A stretch of 64,000 nt of DNA from Atherinomorus stipes. Lineage: Eukaryota; Chordata; Actinopteri; Atheriniformes; Atherinidae. This document shows, in pieces, positions 23,384-35,035 of the stretch (position 1 is the stretch's first letter; each line of letters begins with the position of its first letter). The DNA is taken from assembly GCA_023101725.1 (NCBI GenBank), contig JALJCO010001037.1:1-64000 (forward strand), given 5' to 3'. The position numbers were made by a program, and so were the translations under genes. Under the pieces are notes generated by a model. That model did no database searches and was not told the DNA's origin. It saw only the letters and a list, made by a program, of their open reading frames with translations.

Positions 23384-24607
23384 TTATTGACTGGGGGGAG
23401 GGTTGCCTCTGTGAAATGTCCTCCCCCCGTGGAAGTTTCCCTGTTTTCTTCTGCCTGGCTGCATTTCAGTCACTGAGTTGCCACCTTCTGCACCTGGAGG
23501 ATTAGGAGCAGAATTTTGTTGTGCAAAGGGGGCTCGTGGCAGGTCACTGGTGGGTTGAGGATGTTGATATGCACCGGAGTTCGAGGAGCAGTTGGAGCAG
23601 GTACGGGATGTAAAGCCTGGCATGGAGCATTTGAAGCAGTAGGGCCCACCATCAGCTTTGCTCTTTGGTTGTGGACGGGCCAGTTGGGTGGTGTTTGGAC
23701 CTAGGACTGAGTGAAGTTCGTGTGCATGCAACAACAGTTCAATGACAGATGACACACGTGCACCATACAAAGCCACCCTGTATTTTTCTTGTGCATGCTT
23801 ACAAATGAGTTCAATCTGTTCTTTCTCTGAAGGTGGGTTTCTAAGTCGTTTAAATTCGTTGAGCATGTGGGCAACAAATGTAGGCAGGGGCTCTTCAGGG
23901 TGCTGGATGCGGTCAAGGATGCCTCTCAAGATGCGTTCCTGGTTGTCAGCAGGCAAGAAGACTGTTCTGAAGAGTTCGCAAAATTCTGTCCATGTGGTAA
24001 TGTGAGTTTTAAGTACACTGAACCAGTTTCTGGGCTCTTTGCTAAGGAAGCGTGGCAGTTCACTGAGGACCTGAGTGTCTGTTAAAGCCAGAGAGGACTT
24101 GTACGTACTGACTGACTGTAGCCATTCTTCCGGATCAATCATGCCATCATTTGCAAAGACAGAAGGCTCCAGTTTAGCCTGATGTAGAGCAGCTGCCAGG
24201 ACTTCGGTTGTGTTGAAAAGATCAGCTGAATCTGAATGAAATTGGCTTTCAAGTGCAGGGGCCTGATTGGGACGAGAAGTCACTGCCTCAGTGTGTTCCA
24301 GCCTCCTGCTGTAGGGGTCAGACATGTAAGGTGTTGAGGAGGCAGCCGGGAAAGGTTGGGAGGGGTGATCAGTGGTCGACCGGCTGGCTTGGTTAACTGT
24401 GTTTCCCAGTTTATTTTGATGAGACCAGCGTTGCAGGATGTCTTTTTGGAGGTCAAGGGAGTCATGCAAACATTGCTGGAGCATCTCAACTTCTGCCTGT
24501 AAACACCTCACTTTAAGTTCTAGGTTAACAGGAGTCTGTGTGGGAGAATCTGAACAAGGTAAGTCAAAGTCTTCGCATGGGTCACTAAAGTCAGGATGAG
24601 TGGCCAT
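23384..24607 (-). CDS. gypsy Gag polyprotein
   Basis: This is an open frame of 407 codons starting at ATG 24,607. It forms the structural protein that packages the retrotransposon RNA. The middle part (EWLQSVSTYK ... LPRFLSKEPRNWF ... TWTEFCELFRTVF) matches the retrotransposon gag domain. The single zinc knuckle near residue 320 reads CFKCSMPGFTSRTC, with phenylalanine where the CCHC histidine is expected, so its zinc and RNA binding may be impaired. Gag ends at 23,384 and pol lies in the -1 frame with an overlap around a six-C run (23,393-23,398), so pol would need a ribosomal frameshift. A leader of about 700 bp lies between the PBS and the start. Confidence 0.8.
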   Translation of the reverse strand: MATHPDFSDPCEDFDLPCSDSPTQTPVNLELKVRCLQAEVEMLQQCLHDSLDLQKDILQRWSHQNKLGNTVNQASRSTTDHPSQPFPAASSTPYMSDPYSRRLEHTEAVTSRPNQAPALESQFHSDSADLFNTTEVLAAALHQAKLEPSVFANDGMIDPEEWLQSVSTYKSSLALTDTQVLSELPRFLSKEPRNWFSVLKTHITTWTEFCELFRTVFLPADNQERILRGILDRIQHPEEPLPTFVAHMLNEFKRLRNPPSEKEQIELICKHAQEKYRVALYGARVSSVIELLLHAHELHSVLGPNTTQLARPQPKSKADGGPYCFKCSMPGFTSRTCSNCSSNSGAYQHPQPTSDLPRAPFAQQNSAPNPPGAEGGNSVTEMQPGRRKQGNFHGGRTFHRGNPPPSQ

Positions 24608-25312
24608 AATGTGTAGTTATCAATACTCAAAAATACTTAAACCTTTAAACAGATTGCAATAAGCAATATGGCTCTTATGGATATATAGAAAATCACAAAA
24701 CAAATTTTAGCTGAGTCACTTTCACTTTTGCTTGCAGAAAAATTTTAGTTTTAACCCAAGAAAAGTTATGCGTAATCAAAACACTGGTATAAAGCTAAAT
24801 AGATGTGGAAAAAAATAGAAATACCTTGATAACACTTTAAAAGTAAACCTTGTATGTAAATAGTTCGAACTCTACCAGTACACAGGGCCAAAGAATTAAG
24901 GTGATGCTAATTCACTCAAAATCACAAATCCTTTAATCTTATCTTAGTCCTTTTTTTTGAGTTGAGTGCAGCAGCGCCGTGATGGGGAGAGGGAAAAGAG
25001 GCTGAAATCCGAGCGGTTGCTCCGCACGCTTGAAATCCAGGTTTAACCAGCAGATATCCGTTATGGAGGTTGCTAAGTGGTCGCTGAACGGTCCGGTGTG
25101 GCAGAAAACTCCAACAGAAAGCCGCGTATCTCTCGCCGTCGGCGGGGCAGATGTGTGTGTTCCCTCTGTTACCCAACTCACAGCCGTGGCTAGGTTAGCA
25201 TGTAGCTCCACAAAGGACGACAGAAGCTTAATTCCACTCGTCGGACTTGCGCTGGAATATTCTTCTTAACAGCTTGTGGATACCAGTCGAGGAATAGGTC
25301 CAAGGAAAAGAC

Positions 25313-25324
25313 GTTCGGGCGCCA
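25313..25324 (-). other. primer-binding site (tRNA-Lys type)
   Basis: On the minus strand, two bases after the 5' LTR, the sequence is TGGCGCCCGAAC. It matches the 3' end complement of tRNA-Lys used by many LTR elements over 12 bases and then diverges. Confidence 0.7.
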
Positions 25325-25326
25325 TT

Positions 25327-25670
25327 TGTAACGGATACGGGTTGCGTGGGTGACGAAAACTAGCTCAGACGTGAAGCAACGTGCTGATGAAGAACTCACG
25401 AACACACTGGTACTGGGGCTTCCACAGTGCTCTTATTTATTTAGTACTCATCAACCTTATAAAGCCCGGTTGGACGGCTACTGTCTGATCATACATGAAG
25501 TAACAGAAGCTACACAACCCGCATGTCACAATGAGACTGAGAATATCGGAGCAGTTCATAAACGTTTCCACGAGGGCGCATCCCAATCTGTTGGGTGCAG
25601 ACTGATGACATCATCAACAGTAGACAACTGAGGTGTCTTAAAGGGCCATTCCACAATTACGACTGTTACA
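25327..25670 (-). repeat. 5' LTR of the gypsy element
   Basis: This 344-bp repeat has TG...CA ends and pairs with 18,972-19,324. A TATA-like CTTTATAAGG (25,455-25,464, plus-strand reading) lies inside. It provides the promoter for minus-strand transcription of gag-pol. Confidence 0.85.
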
Positions 25671-26745
25671 GTGTTCACATTACATTTCTAAATGTGGCCT
25701 GTCACCGACTGCAATATGAAAAGCTCATGCTTCTGAAGTGACACGCATGCTCAATTAAACATGAATGACATCACGCACATAACGGTGGTCATGGAAACCA
25801 ATGCAAACAAACATGGAGGTTACCGGCATTGCGGACTCACGTTGAAAGCAATTTGTGGCGGCAGTCGGCAAATGTCTGAGCGGGTTTTGTGACGACGGAG
25901 GAAGAAGACAAACGCATTTGTGATGACATCTGTGTGTTGAACAGTTGCTGCTACATGTGTAGGAGTGTGTAGCTGCAGAGGAGTGGTTTGCTGCAGCGTC
26001 GGAGCAGGGTGGTGGATGAGGATGTTTCGGATCAGATGTTCTGAGGGAATCATATCTCTTCACAGATATGATGTCACCAAGCACTTCAGCTGCGGTGGAA
26101 ATAAACTCATATATCACAGTGATCAGCTGATTAGCCTACTGAGCACGCGCGAGGGGGGCGTTATGCTGGAGAGAAGCGGCTTTATTTTAATTCTGCACAT
26201 TTATCACCGCGGTTCTTCTCTCTACCTGCTGCGGTGAACGTGCCTTTCTAAGCCGGACACATTTCACACACCTTTCCTCTTCTGGCCTCATCCACAGCAA
26301 CGCGTTTCCCCCGCGCGTGCACACCGTCTCACTCACCTTCACACACTGAGTTGCTGGACCACAAAAAAAGTTTCCCCCAACACTTTCATTAGTTTCCAGG
26401 TTGATGTTCAATCAGAGCCAGAAAAAAACGATTTAATTGTTCAGTCCATTGTTTACATTCCGTTTCTGTCTCATCTGGTGCAGAAATAAGGACGTCTGTC
26501 TCCATCTTCGAGAAGAGGTCGGATAAAATGCGACATGCCCGTACAGACTGCAGTCGCTTCAACACAGATCGGATATGTATCCGATTTAATACCACATTTG
26601 AAAGTGGCCTGAATCCGATCCAGAAATGTCAGATTCAATGCGACTTGCGCTGTTCACACAGTCAGAGGCAGATCGGATATGGGTCACATTTGAGCGAAAA
26701 GATCGGATTCAGGTCGCATTTATTTGCAGTGTGAACGTAGCCTTA

Positions 26746-27217
26746 AGCCCCGTTTCCACCAGCGGGTCTGGGTCGGGTCGGGCCGGATCGGTCCACGTTT
26801 TTTTGCGACTCCACAGATAAAAACCTGGACGGGTACCCTTATATCCGACCCGGCCTACTTTTTTAGCACCCTTCGGTAGGGGTACTGATCTAACCGATCC
26901 GGACCAAAGAGGTGGAGCTAACACAAAGCAATACATTGATTTGTTGAAAAATCCCACTTCCCTCATGACCAAGCGTAACAACAAAGCCGGGGTGACTCCT
27001 TTTGTTTCTGACATGTGTGGCGCCGGTGTTTTGGTTAAATGGCGTTGCACAGTGATGATGTCACGCGATCACGTAGCAGCGCTGTCCAGCGCCTCCAGAG
27101 TAAGGGTACAGGTTGCTGTGGGGACGCAGCGTGAAATCAACACATCCGTACCAAAACCCACCCGATCCGGCCTGGCCCGACCTGACCCGACCCAGACCCG
27201 CGGGTGGAAACGGGGCT
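26746..27217. mobile_element. 472-bp TIR element abutting the Harbinger-like element
   Basis: Long terminal inverted repeats of about 40 bp start AGCCCCGTTTCCACC and end GGTGGAAACGGGGCT. Both sides are flanked by TTA (26,743-26,745 and 27,218-27,220). The left TTA is shared with the neighbouring element. No coding region was found. It fits a Harbinger-type MITE, but the superfamily is inferred only from the duplication length. Confidence 0.6.
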
Positions 27218-27220
27218 TTA

Positions 27221-28313
<1,093 letters not shown>

Positions 28314-31300
28314 TGTGGGCGGTTGGAGGGGACCACTTGCAAGCTTTGACTTTTGCTGTGTAGACCATGTTTCACGAAGTGCAAAAGAACTGAAGTCCTC
28401 ATATTTTTAAGAAAACAATCCTAGTATTTGTTCAACCAACGTTATTTAACACATTTTTCTGGTTTACTCCCGGAAAGCTGGAGCTGGACTCTCAGATGGC
28501 AGGTTAATCAGACTCAAACTGCGCCCCCTCTGCGCACTGTTCCACTCCTCCAGATCAGAACCAAACCACACACACCACCACAGAAAAAAATTGAAAGATC
28601 AGAATAAGCATCATACAGGTGCGACCACCGTCACTCATCCTCTCTCAGCTTGAGGTGTGTTAGCTGGTCTCCAGGCTGGCATCAAGCCAACAGTCTGAAA
28701 AGCAAGTTTTAGTAACTTAACTTAAGCACGCAGCTTTCAGCTCCAATATGGTCAAACCCGCAGCCCGCAAATAACCCGCAATGATTTATTTAAATAATTA
28801 TTATTTTACATATAGCCTACTATGTAGGCCTAAATACTGCCTGTGCTTCCTATCCAAATGTAAACTGTAGAAGTTTACATTTAAACTTTTACAATTTAAA
28901 TGTAAAAGTATTTAACTATGTAGGCTACCTCAGACAACATTGACAATAATGTGGAACTGAAGTTACCACAACTACCTTTATCAAGGGATAATCCCTCTGG
29001 TGGTGCAAACTAGTAGCCTATACAGCTAAAAAACAAACAAAAAAAACAAACAAAACAAATAAATAAATCCCAAATCCTCACAAACATACTTCTTAACTGC
29101 ATCTGGGAAACCATTGATGGGGAGCTAAAATTACCACAAGTAGCGCTAACTTTAAGAGATACTCCCTCTGGTGGCATAAAAAAGTAACTACAGCTCAAGA
29201 AATGAATTCCAAAATCATCACTTGTAGCCTATATTTTAATTTTAAATGTGTCCTTTTCTTACAAAAAACAACTTGTAAGTATGTTTACATGTATCTTTCT
29301 CTCTTCAGCTTTACCCTCAGAGCCCCTGAGCATTGAAACTCGTTGCCAGAAGGCATCAGATAAAATTGCTGCCATTTCTTTAAAGCCTTGCTTTATAATT
29401 AAACTCTACTGGCAGGCCCCTATTTTAAGTGACTAAATGCAGCTATCTCTTGCTGTTGTTGATGTTAATTTGTTGATCTTATTTTTTTTTTTTTGACTGA
29501 ACTTGCTTTGTATTTATTATTAGCCTATTTATTTCTTCGTTATAGTCGTTTTTATAAAAAAAAAAAATCTTATTGTATCAGTACGCTATTTTATGCTGTG
29601 CAATACTTAATAACCTTATTTAGAAAAGTGCAACGAAAAGTCTATACCTACCTACCTATCTATGTTCCTCGATCTGCCATCGGCTGGCATCTCTTGTTCG
29701 GATGCCAGCTGATGGCAGATGAGGACCGTCCATCACTGATCAATACATCGGATTTTACGTCTCACAAATGCCGAAATAGCGAAGTGTTCACACTCTTTCA
29801 TAGAATCCCACACATATCCATGAATTTATCTCTCCCGGCTTCCGGTCTATTTTGATCAATCAATCAGCTGTATCACTAAACGCAGACTTTTGAGCCCACC
29901 TTATTTATCTTGTTATCTGGAGAAAACAACACAACACTGTGCTCTTCATAGAAATGACGAAGCTGCATGGTAATGGGAGTATAAATACTTTCAACCCTGC
30001 TATTTCGCTTTTTCAGTAAAAGTTTCAACATGGGAGAATTATGGATAAGTTATTATGAATAGCTGCTAGAATGTGCGTCCCTGATGCGAGGTTTACACTG
30101 CACCTGCGCAGGGTAGCCTAATCTCGGCCAGCTAAACCCTTCTCGATTAAATTAAATGAATGAATGAATGAATGAATAAACAAATAAATAAATAAAAGTG
30201 AGCGTTTTAAGTTCAATTTTATTTTATTGACTCGTCCACCATGTAATATGACAGTAGCCTACTTACCGATAAATTCCTGCGGTTATTTAGCAGTTTACAG
30301 AAGTTTGATCACAGAAGTTGTAGTCCACCAGGCTTTTATTTCCATAATATTTTTTTTCATGCCCTGGGAACACTGTCTGCCAGAAAGAAGATAGCTTTTA
30401 TATGCACCACCGCAGGGCGACGTTACACGTTTATATAGGCTTTTATTATGAAAGATTTACTCTGACTTCCGGGCCACCTGTTTAGGTATCACCGTCATTT
30501 CGATTCTGAAGGGAAAATGAGAAAAGGAATTACCAAAATCCACAAACGGGCTGTTTTTTTCATTTGGTTTTCTCGTGTTTCGTTTTTGTATTCTGGTTAC
30601 AGAAAACGAAAATCGGCTCTGTTTTTCCATTTTTGATTTGTAAATGAAAAAATGAAAAAGGCAAGGATGTCCTCTTTCCCCACTTCTTTTTGTGCTGGCA
30701 ATAGAGCCCTTAGCAGAAAGAATTCGACAGGACTCAAGAATAACAGGCGTTAGTTTAGGCAAAAAAGAATTCAAGATTAATTTATTTGCAGATGACATTT
30801 TAATATACCTTACTAATTTAGAACAATCAATTTCTCCTTTACTGCAAATAATATCAGAATATTCTAACGAATCAGGCTATAAAATGAACATGGAAAAAAC
30901 AGAAATAATGGCAATAGGGAAACGGAAAAACATAAAAACGGAAATAAAATTACCTTTTAAATGGACAAAAAGTATCAAATATTTAGGCTGTACTGTGAGC
31001 GACATGAAACAAAAGATATATATAGAAAATTTCATTCTATTACTCAACAATATGAAAAAAGCTTTGATGAAGTGGAAAAACCTTCCAATAAATCTTACAG
31101 GCAGAATTAATTTATTTAGGATGACATGGCTTCCAAAATTTATATTTTTATTTTCAACTATACCAGTGACTCCACCAAAAACTTAATTTAAAAAGGTATA
31201 TTCAGCAATTACAGATTTTATATGGGCAGGAAAAGCACACAGAATAAAAAGGAAAACCTTGCATCTACCCAAGTCAGAGGGGGGCTTTAACCTCCCAGAT

Positions 31301-32766
31301 TTAGAACTTTATCAACTGGCTGCCCAAGGTTTTTATCTACGGCATATAATCCAAAATACAAAGGAAGAACAATGGATATATATTGATGAATTATTAGTAC
31401 AACCATATAATCTTTCAACTGTTTTATTTTCAAAAAATGAAATCAAGATTAAGGGAAATTTTATTGTTAAAAACCTTGTCACATCATGGGTAAAAATTAA
31501 GAAGATACTGGGAGAAAATATAACATTACCAAAAGATATCACCCTATGGGAAAATCCTCTGATAACCTTCCAGAGTACAACAATAAATTGGAGTGTATGG
31601 AGAGCAAAAGGAATAGAAACTATCAGTGACTTAGTAGAAGGTACCAGTATGTTGTCATGGGTTGATTTCCAAAATAAATTTGATTTGACTAATGCAAAAT
31701 TCTTTAAATACATGCAGTTAAGAGGTTTTCTTAAGCAGAATTTTGATCTTAACTCACTCTGTTGTCAAAATATAGGCGATGACATCATATTTAATAGAGA
31801 AACAGAGAAGCATATGATAGGTAAGTTGTATAAAGCGTTACAGAAGACTCAAGTAGGGGAAAGGGTTTTGGTAGATAAGATACAGAAGTGGAATGAAGAT
31901 TTAGGAAGAACTGACATCGGCCAAAAATGGAAAGAGTGCTGGAATACCACGGATGATATTACAATAAATGAAAATTTGCGCTTGATCCAATATAAAATTA
32001 TGTACAGAATCTACTACACGCGAGATAAAGTTAATAGGTACTATAGTAACGTAGCAGATACCTGCCTGAAATGTGGAAACAAAGATTCTTTAATGCATTC
32101 CTTTTGGGGATGTATTAAAATTCAGATTTGGTATGACATTGAGAATTGGCTCTCAGAGGTACTTAAAGTGAATCTACTCTTTGATCCATCAATTTGTATC
32201 TTCCACGATTTATCCAACAATACTAATAGATACCCAGGAGGTTGGATTATTATGTTTTCTTCGATAGTTTAAAAAAAAACTTGTATTAAAAAATTGGAAA
32301 GCAACTAAGTTTCCAACATTAAAACAATGGAAAAATGAAATGATGTATTATCTAAATATAGAAAGTCTTCTAGCCACAGATAATAATAAAAAAGAGCAGT
32401 TTGTGATAGTGTGGGGAGAGATAATGAAAGCTATAGAGAAGTGATACAGAATATACGAAGGGAAAGGAATATGTGTTATATAAGGGAAAAGAATAATCTG
32501 AGTAAGGAGGAGACAAAATAACTTGGGAAGATAGATGGGCAGTGTGAATGTGTGAATGAATGGGAGTGGAGATTATTTGTTTTGCTTTTTTATGTATTGT
32601 TTTTTGTTTGTTTTTGTTTGTTGTTTGTTTTTGTCTGTTAGTTATTGTACGTGATATTGTAAATATGAAAAATAAAATCTTACAAAAAAAAAAGAAAAAA
32701 CGGAAAAATGGAAGAAATTCTGTTTTTTCCTTTTTGATTTTTACCCAAAAAACGAATTGTCTGAAC
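28314..32766 (-). repeat. right terminal inverted repeat of E, split by an L1
   Basis: This is the mirror of 14,693-17,069. It runs 28,314 to about 30,655 and resumes at about 32,690-32,766 after an L1 insertion. The 62-residue frame of the left arm recurs here at 29,248-29,436 with a single amino-acid difference. The hairpin and the inward-facing TATA/donor arrangement recur too. Confidence 0.7.
30661..32690 (+). mobile_element. 5'-truncated L1/Tx1-type LINE
   Basis: The open sequence starts inside the reverse transcriptase (GCPLSPLLFVLAIEPL), has the catalytic FADDILIY, and ends with a C-terminal zinc-knuckle-like C..C.....MHSFWGC as in L1-clade LINEs. The frame has one stop at 31,184-31,186 and a frameshift in an A-run near 32,272; the last codons end at 32,444. 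The 3' end is 'aaaataaaatcttac' plus a poly-A tail. A-rich 'gaaaaaacgg'-like sequence on both sides fits an A-rich target duplication. It inserted into the right arm of E. Confidence 0.75.
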
Positions 32767-32770
32767 GTAC

Positions 32771-32944
32771 ACGGACCGTCCTGTGTGTGTGTGCAAATGT
32801 TTATAGTTATGTGTGCTGGGTTTTGTGCTTGGGTGTTTGAAGGCCTGTCTTTATTTTAAAAATGCATTTGTTTTTATTGTCTTGAAAAGCACTTTGGGTT
32901 GCCTTTGGCAGAAAAAGCGCTTTATCAATAAAGTTTGATTTGAT
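32771..32944 (+). mobile_element. L2-type LINE 3' tail after element E
   Basis: This is the continuation of the L2 interrupted at 14,689. It is nearly identical to 146-318, which marks the start of the second copy of the duplicated block. Confidence 0.65.
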
Positions 32945-33500
32945 TAATAAATAGCTGTGAAAAATCTATATTTATAAGATAACATAATATAGATCATTTG
33001 AGTTGAAAAATATGTGTAAAAAAATAATGATATGATTAATACCTAATTATAAGTTGTGAAGTATCAATATTTATAATATAACATATAGATCATTTTAGTT
33101 GAATATTTTTGACAATGATAATTTGATTAATCCCTAATTATAAGTTAGGAAGCATCAATATTCATGACATAACAATTAAATAACTTGAGTTGAAGAATAA
33201 TTTAAAAGAAACAAATTATAATTTAATAAATACATAATTGTAAGTTGTGGAATTTGAGTTGAAGAGTATTTTAAAGATAATAAAAATTCAAATAATTCCT
33301 ATTTATAAGTTGTGGAATATCAATATTTATAAGATAACATTAAGATAATTTGAGTTTTAGTCAAAGTTTAAGTCAACTTTATTGTCATATATGTTTCATG
33401 TTCACAATACAACACAGATGAAATGAAGAATAATTTTAATAAACTGATCCCTAATTATAAGTTGCGGCGTATCAATATTTATGAGATGACGAGATTGAGG
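32945..33500. repeat. AT-rich degenerate minisatellite, copy 2
   Basis: Same array as 319-745, with the same unit and small differences. An additional degenerate unit follows at about 33,445-33,490. Confidence 0.6.
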
Positions 33501-33761
33501 TAATTTAAGGCAATGACACATATGATTGTGTCATTAAAATAATGTGAATTGAATTTACATTGAATTTTAATGTAAACCTAAAACTTTTAAAAACATCACT
33601 AAACAAATGTTGTGTAATCAGTTACAAGATAATTTTTGATATTTTCCTGTGAACTTCTCAGGGTTTACAGTTTGAATAAAACTTTATTTAAATGCAGCTT
33701 CGATCAGGTGGCAGGCAAGTGGGCGGAGCTAATTTATGTAAATTAGCTGTCTCAACCTTTA

Positions 33762-34798
33762 CAGTTTTCTCAGTTGCTAAAACACTAAATCCCATTCTCA
33801 AAGCCAATTTTTCAGAAGCCTAAACCAAGGTATCAAATCGGTCCTCTTGTGATCAAAACGGAAAGCACCTTTCACATCATTAGACACTGCTTGCAAACAC
33901 ATTTGCATTGTGATGCACTTGCTGTGCAAAATGGTAAACACATGTTGCACACTTTGATCACAACTAAGACACAGTTGTCAGCAGGTAAACACAGTGACTC
34001 AAAATTTATTTCACTTTTGGCTGATGATGAGGGAACCAATATAAACCAGTTGAGGAAGCTGTGGGAGGTCAAGATTTTGCGATGGATAGAGGAAATCAGA
34101 GAGGAAAAGTACGCATAAGAGGTGGTCAAGGGTGGGGACATGAGGGGACAAAAATCAGGTCCGACGCAGAGCCTTCATTTCAGGTGAAATCCGTGCAACT
34201 GTGATCTGCCATGCTACAGTCCAAGGAGGTTATGTTTTTGATGCGTTGGTTTGTTTATCTGTCAGCAACTTTACGGAAAAAGTTCTGGACGGATTGACCT
34301 GAAATTTTCACCAGTCATGAGCCTCAGTCCAAAAACGAACCCATTACATTTTGGTGGTGATTCAGATCACCTTCTGGATCCATGAATTTTTTTGAAGGAT
34401 TCTTTATCATTGCAAGTTCTGCTTGGCAGAGGTCTGCGCTCTAGTACTTTATGATATGAGTTCTCTGTGTTGTGACATGATGCATTTGGCCTGATGTAAA
34501 TAAAAAAAAAAACATACATTTTGACAGCATGATGTTCTGAGAACTATGTTTTCCTTTTTTCATTCTAGTGTTTCCTGATTGCTCAGTAGTGTTCTACATT
34601 TTGCTGCACTTGGGGCATGATTTGACAATAGTGTCTCTTTTTGAGGCCAGGTGATGCTGTTTTGAGTCAAAAACTTCCTTTTGCAGCAAGAAAAAAGAGG
34701 TTTTGGGAAAGTAGTTTGAGTTTGGGGTTTAGTGTTTAAAGTTGTGAAAAACTGAGGGGACATTTCAAAAATGGTGTTTTAGCAATTGAGAAAAACTG
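33762..34798. mobile_element. Tc1/mariner-type element, only in copy 2
   Basis: A 1,037-bp element with inverted termini CAGTTTT(T)CTCA(G/A)TTGCTAAAACAC. It is flanked by TA at 33,760-33,761 and 34,799-34,800. Copy 1 shows the empty site (CCTTTAAAGG near 1,135). Near 34,160-34,240 one frame resembles the helix-turn-helix region of fish Tc1-like transposases (RRRAFISGEIRATVI), preceded by an open stretch at 33,849-34,118. The catalytic domain is absent. A second repeat with 'tcagcaactttacggaaaaa' occupies about 34,225-34,440. The element lies 238 bp before the start codon of the coiled-coil gene. Confidence 0.8.
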
Positions 34799-34800
34799 TA

Positions 34801-35035
34801 AAGGGGGACTTGATCACCATGGAAACGTGATGCAGTTCTAGAGTCCTTTGATGCTGGTGACATCACTGATGATGTAATACAGTCAGTACAGCTGTGGAAA
34901 ATTCTAATCTTGATCACTTCTTTCATATCTGAGCGAGAGCACACAGGATTTGGGAGACGTTTACAGTCTGTTGGCAAGAACGCAGCATTTTTTGGAGTTT
35001 ATTACAAAGGTAGAGTTTAGTGAATTTAGATTACA
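34801..35035 (+). promoter_or_regulatory. upstream region of coiled-coil gene, copy 2
   Basis: Same sequence as 1,134-1,367, with the X-box-like CCATGGAAAC at 34,817-34,826 and the TGACATCA site. The Tc1-type element sits directly 5' of it and separates it from the more distal shared sequence. This may have changed expression, which is inference. Confidence 0.35.

Larger units (their letters stand above)
18972..25670 (-). mobile_element. full-length Ty3/gypsy LTR retrotransposon
   Basis: The element lies on the minus strand with two LTRs, a tRNA-Lys-type primer-binding site, gag, and pol in the order protease, reverse transcriptase, RNase H, integrase, followed by a purine-rich tract before the 3' LTR. 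It is flanked by GTGT on both sides (18,968-18,971 and 25,671-25,674), giving a 4-bp target duplication inside the Harbinger-like element. The LTRs differ by about two substitutions and one 9-bp indel, which suggests recent insertion. The coding region nevertheless has one nonsense codon and at least two frameshifts. Confidence 0.85.
18898..26742. mobile_element. Harbinger-like TIR element split by a gypsy retrotransposon
   Basis: Terminal inverted repeats GGCTACGTTCACACTGCA (18,898-18,915) and its complement (26,725-26,742) are flanked by TTA on both sides (18,895-18,897; 26,743-26,745). A 3-bp TTA duplication and GG-start termini fit PIF/Harbinger. Removing the gypsy insertion leaves about 1.14 kb without a transposase, so it is a non-autonomous derivative. 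The ends contain repeated 'cagatcggat' and 'gtcgcatt'-like motifs. Confidence 0.65.

Noticed and set aside
30692..32272. Two separate host genes at 30,692-31,186 and 31,259-32,272
   Set aside because: Both are parts of one L1-type reverse transcriptase ORF in the same frame, separated by a single stop codon.
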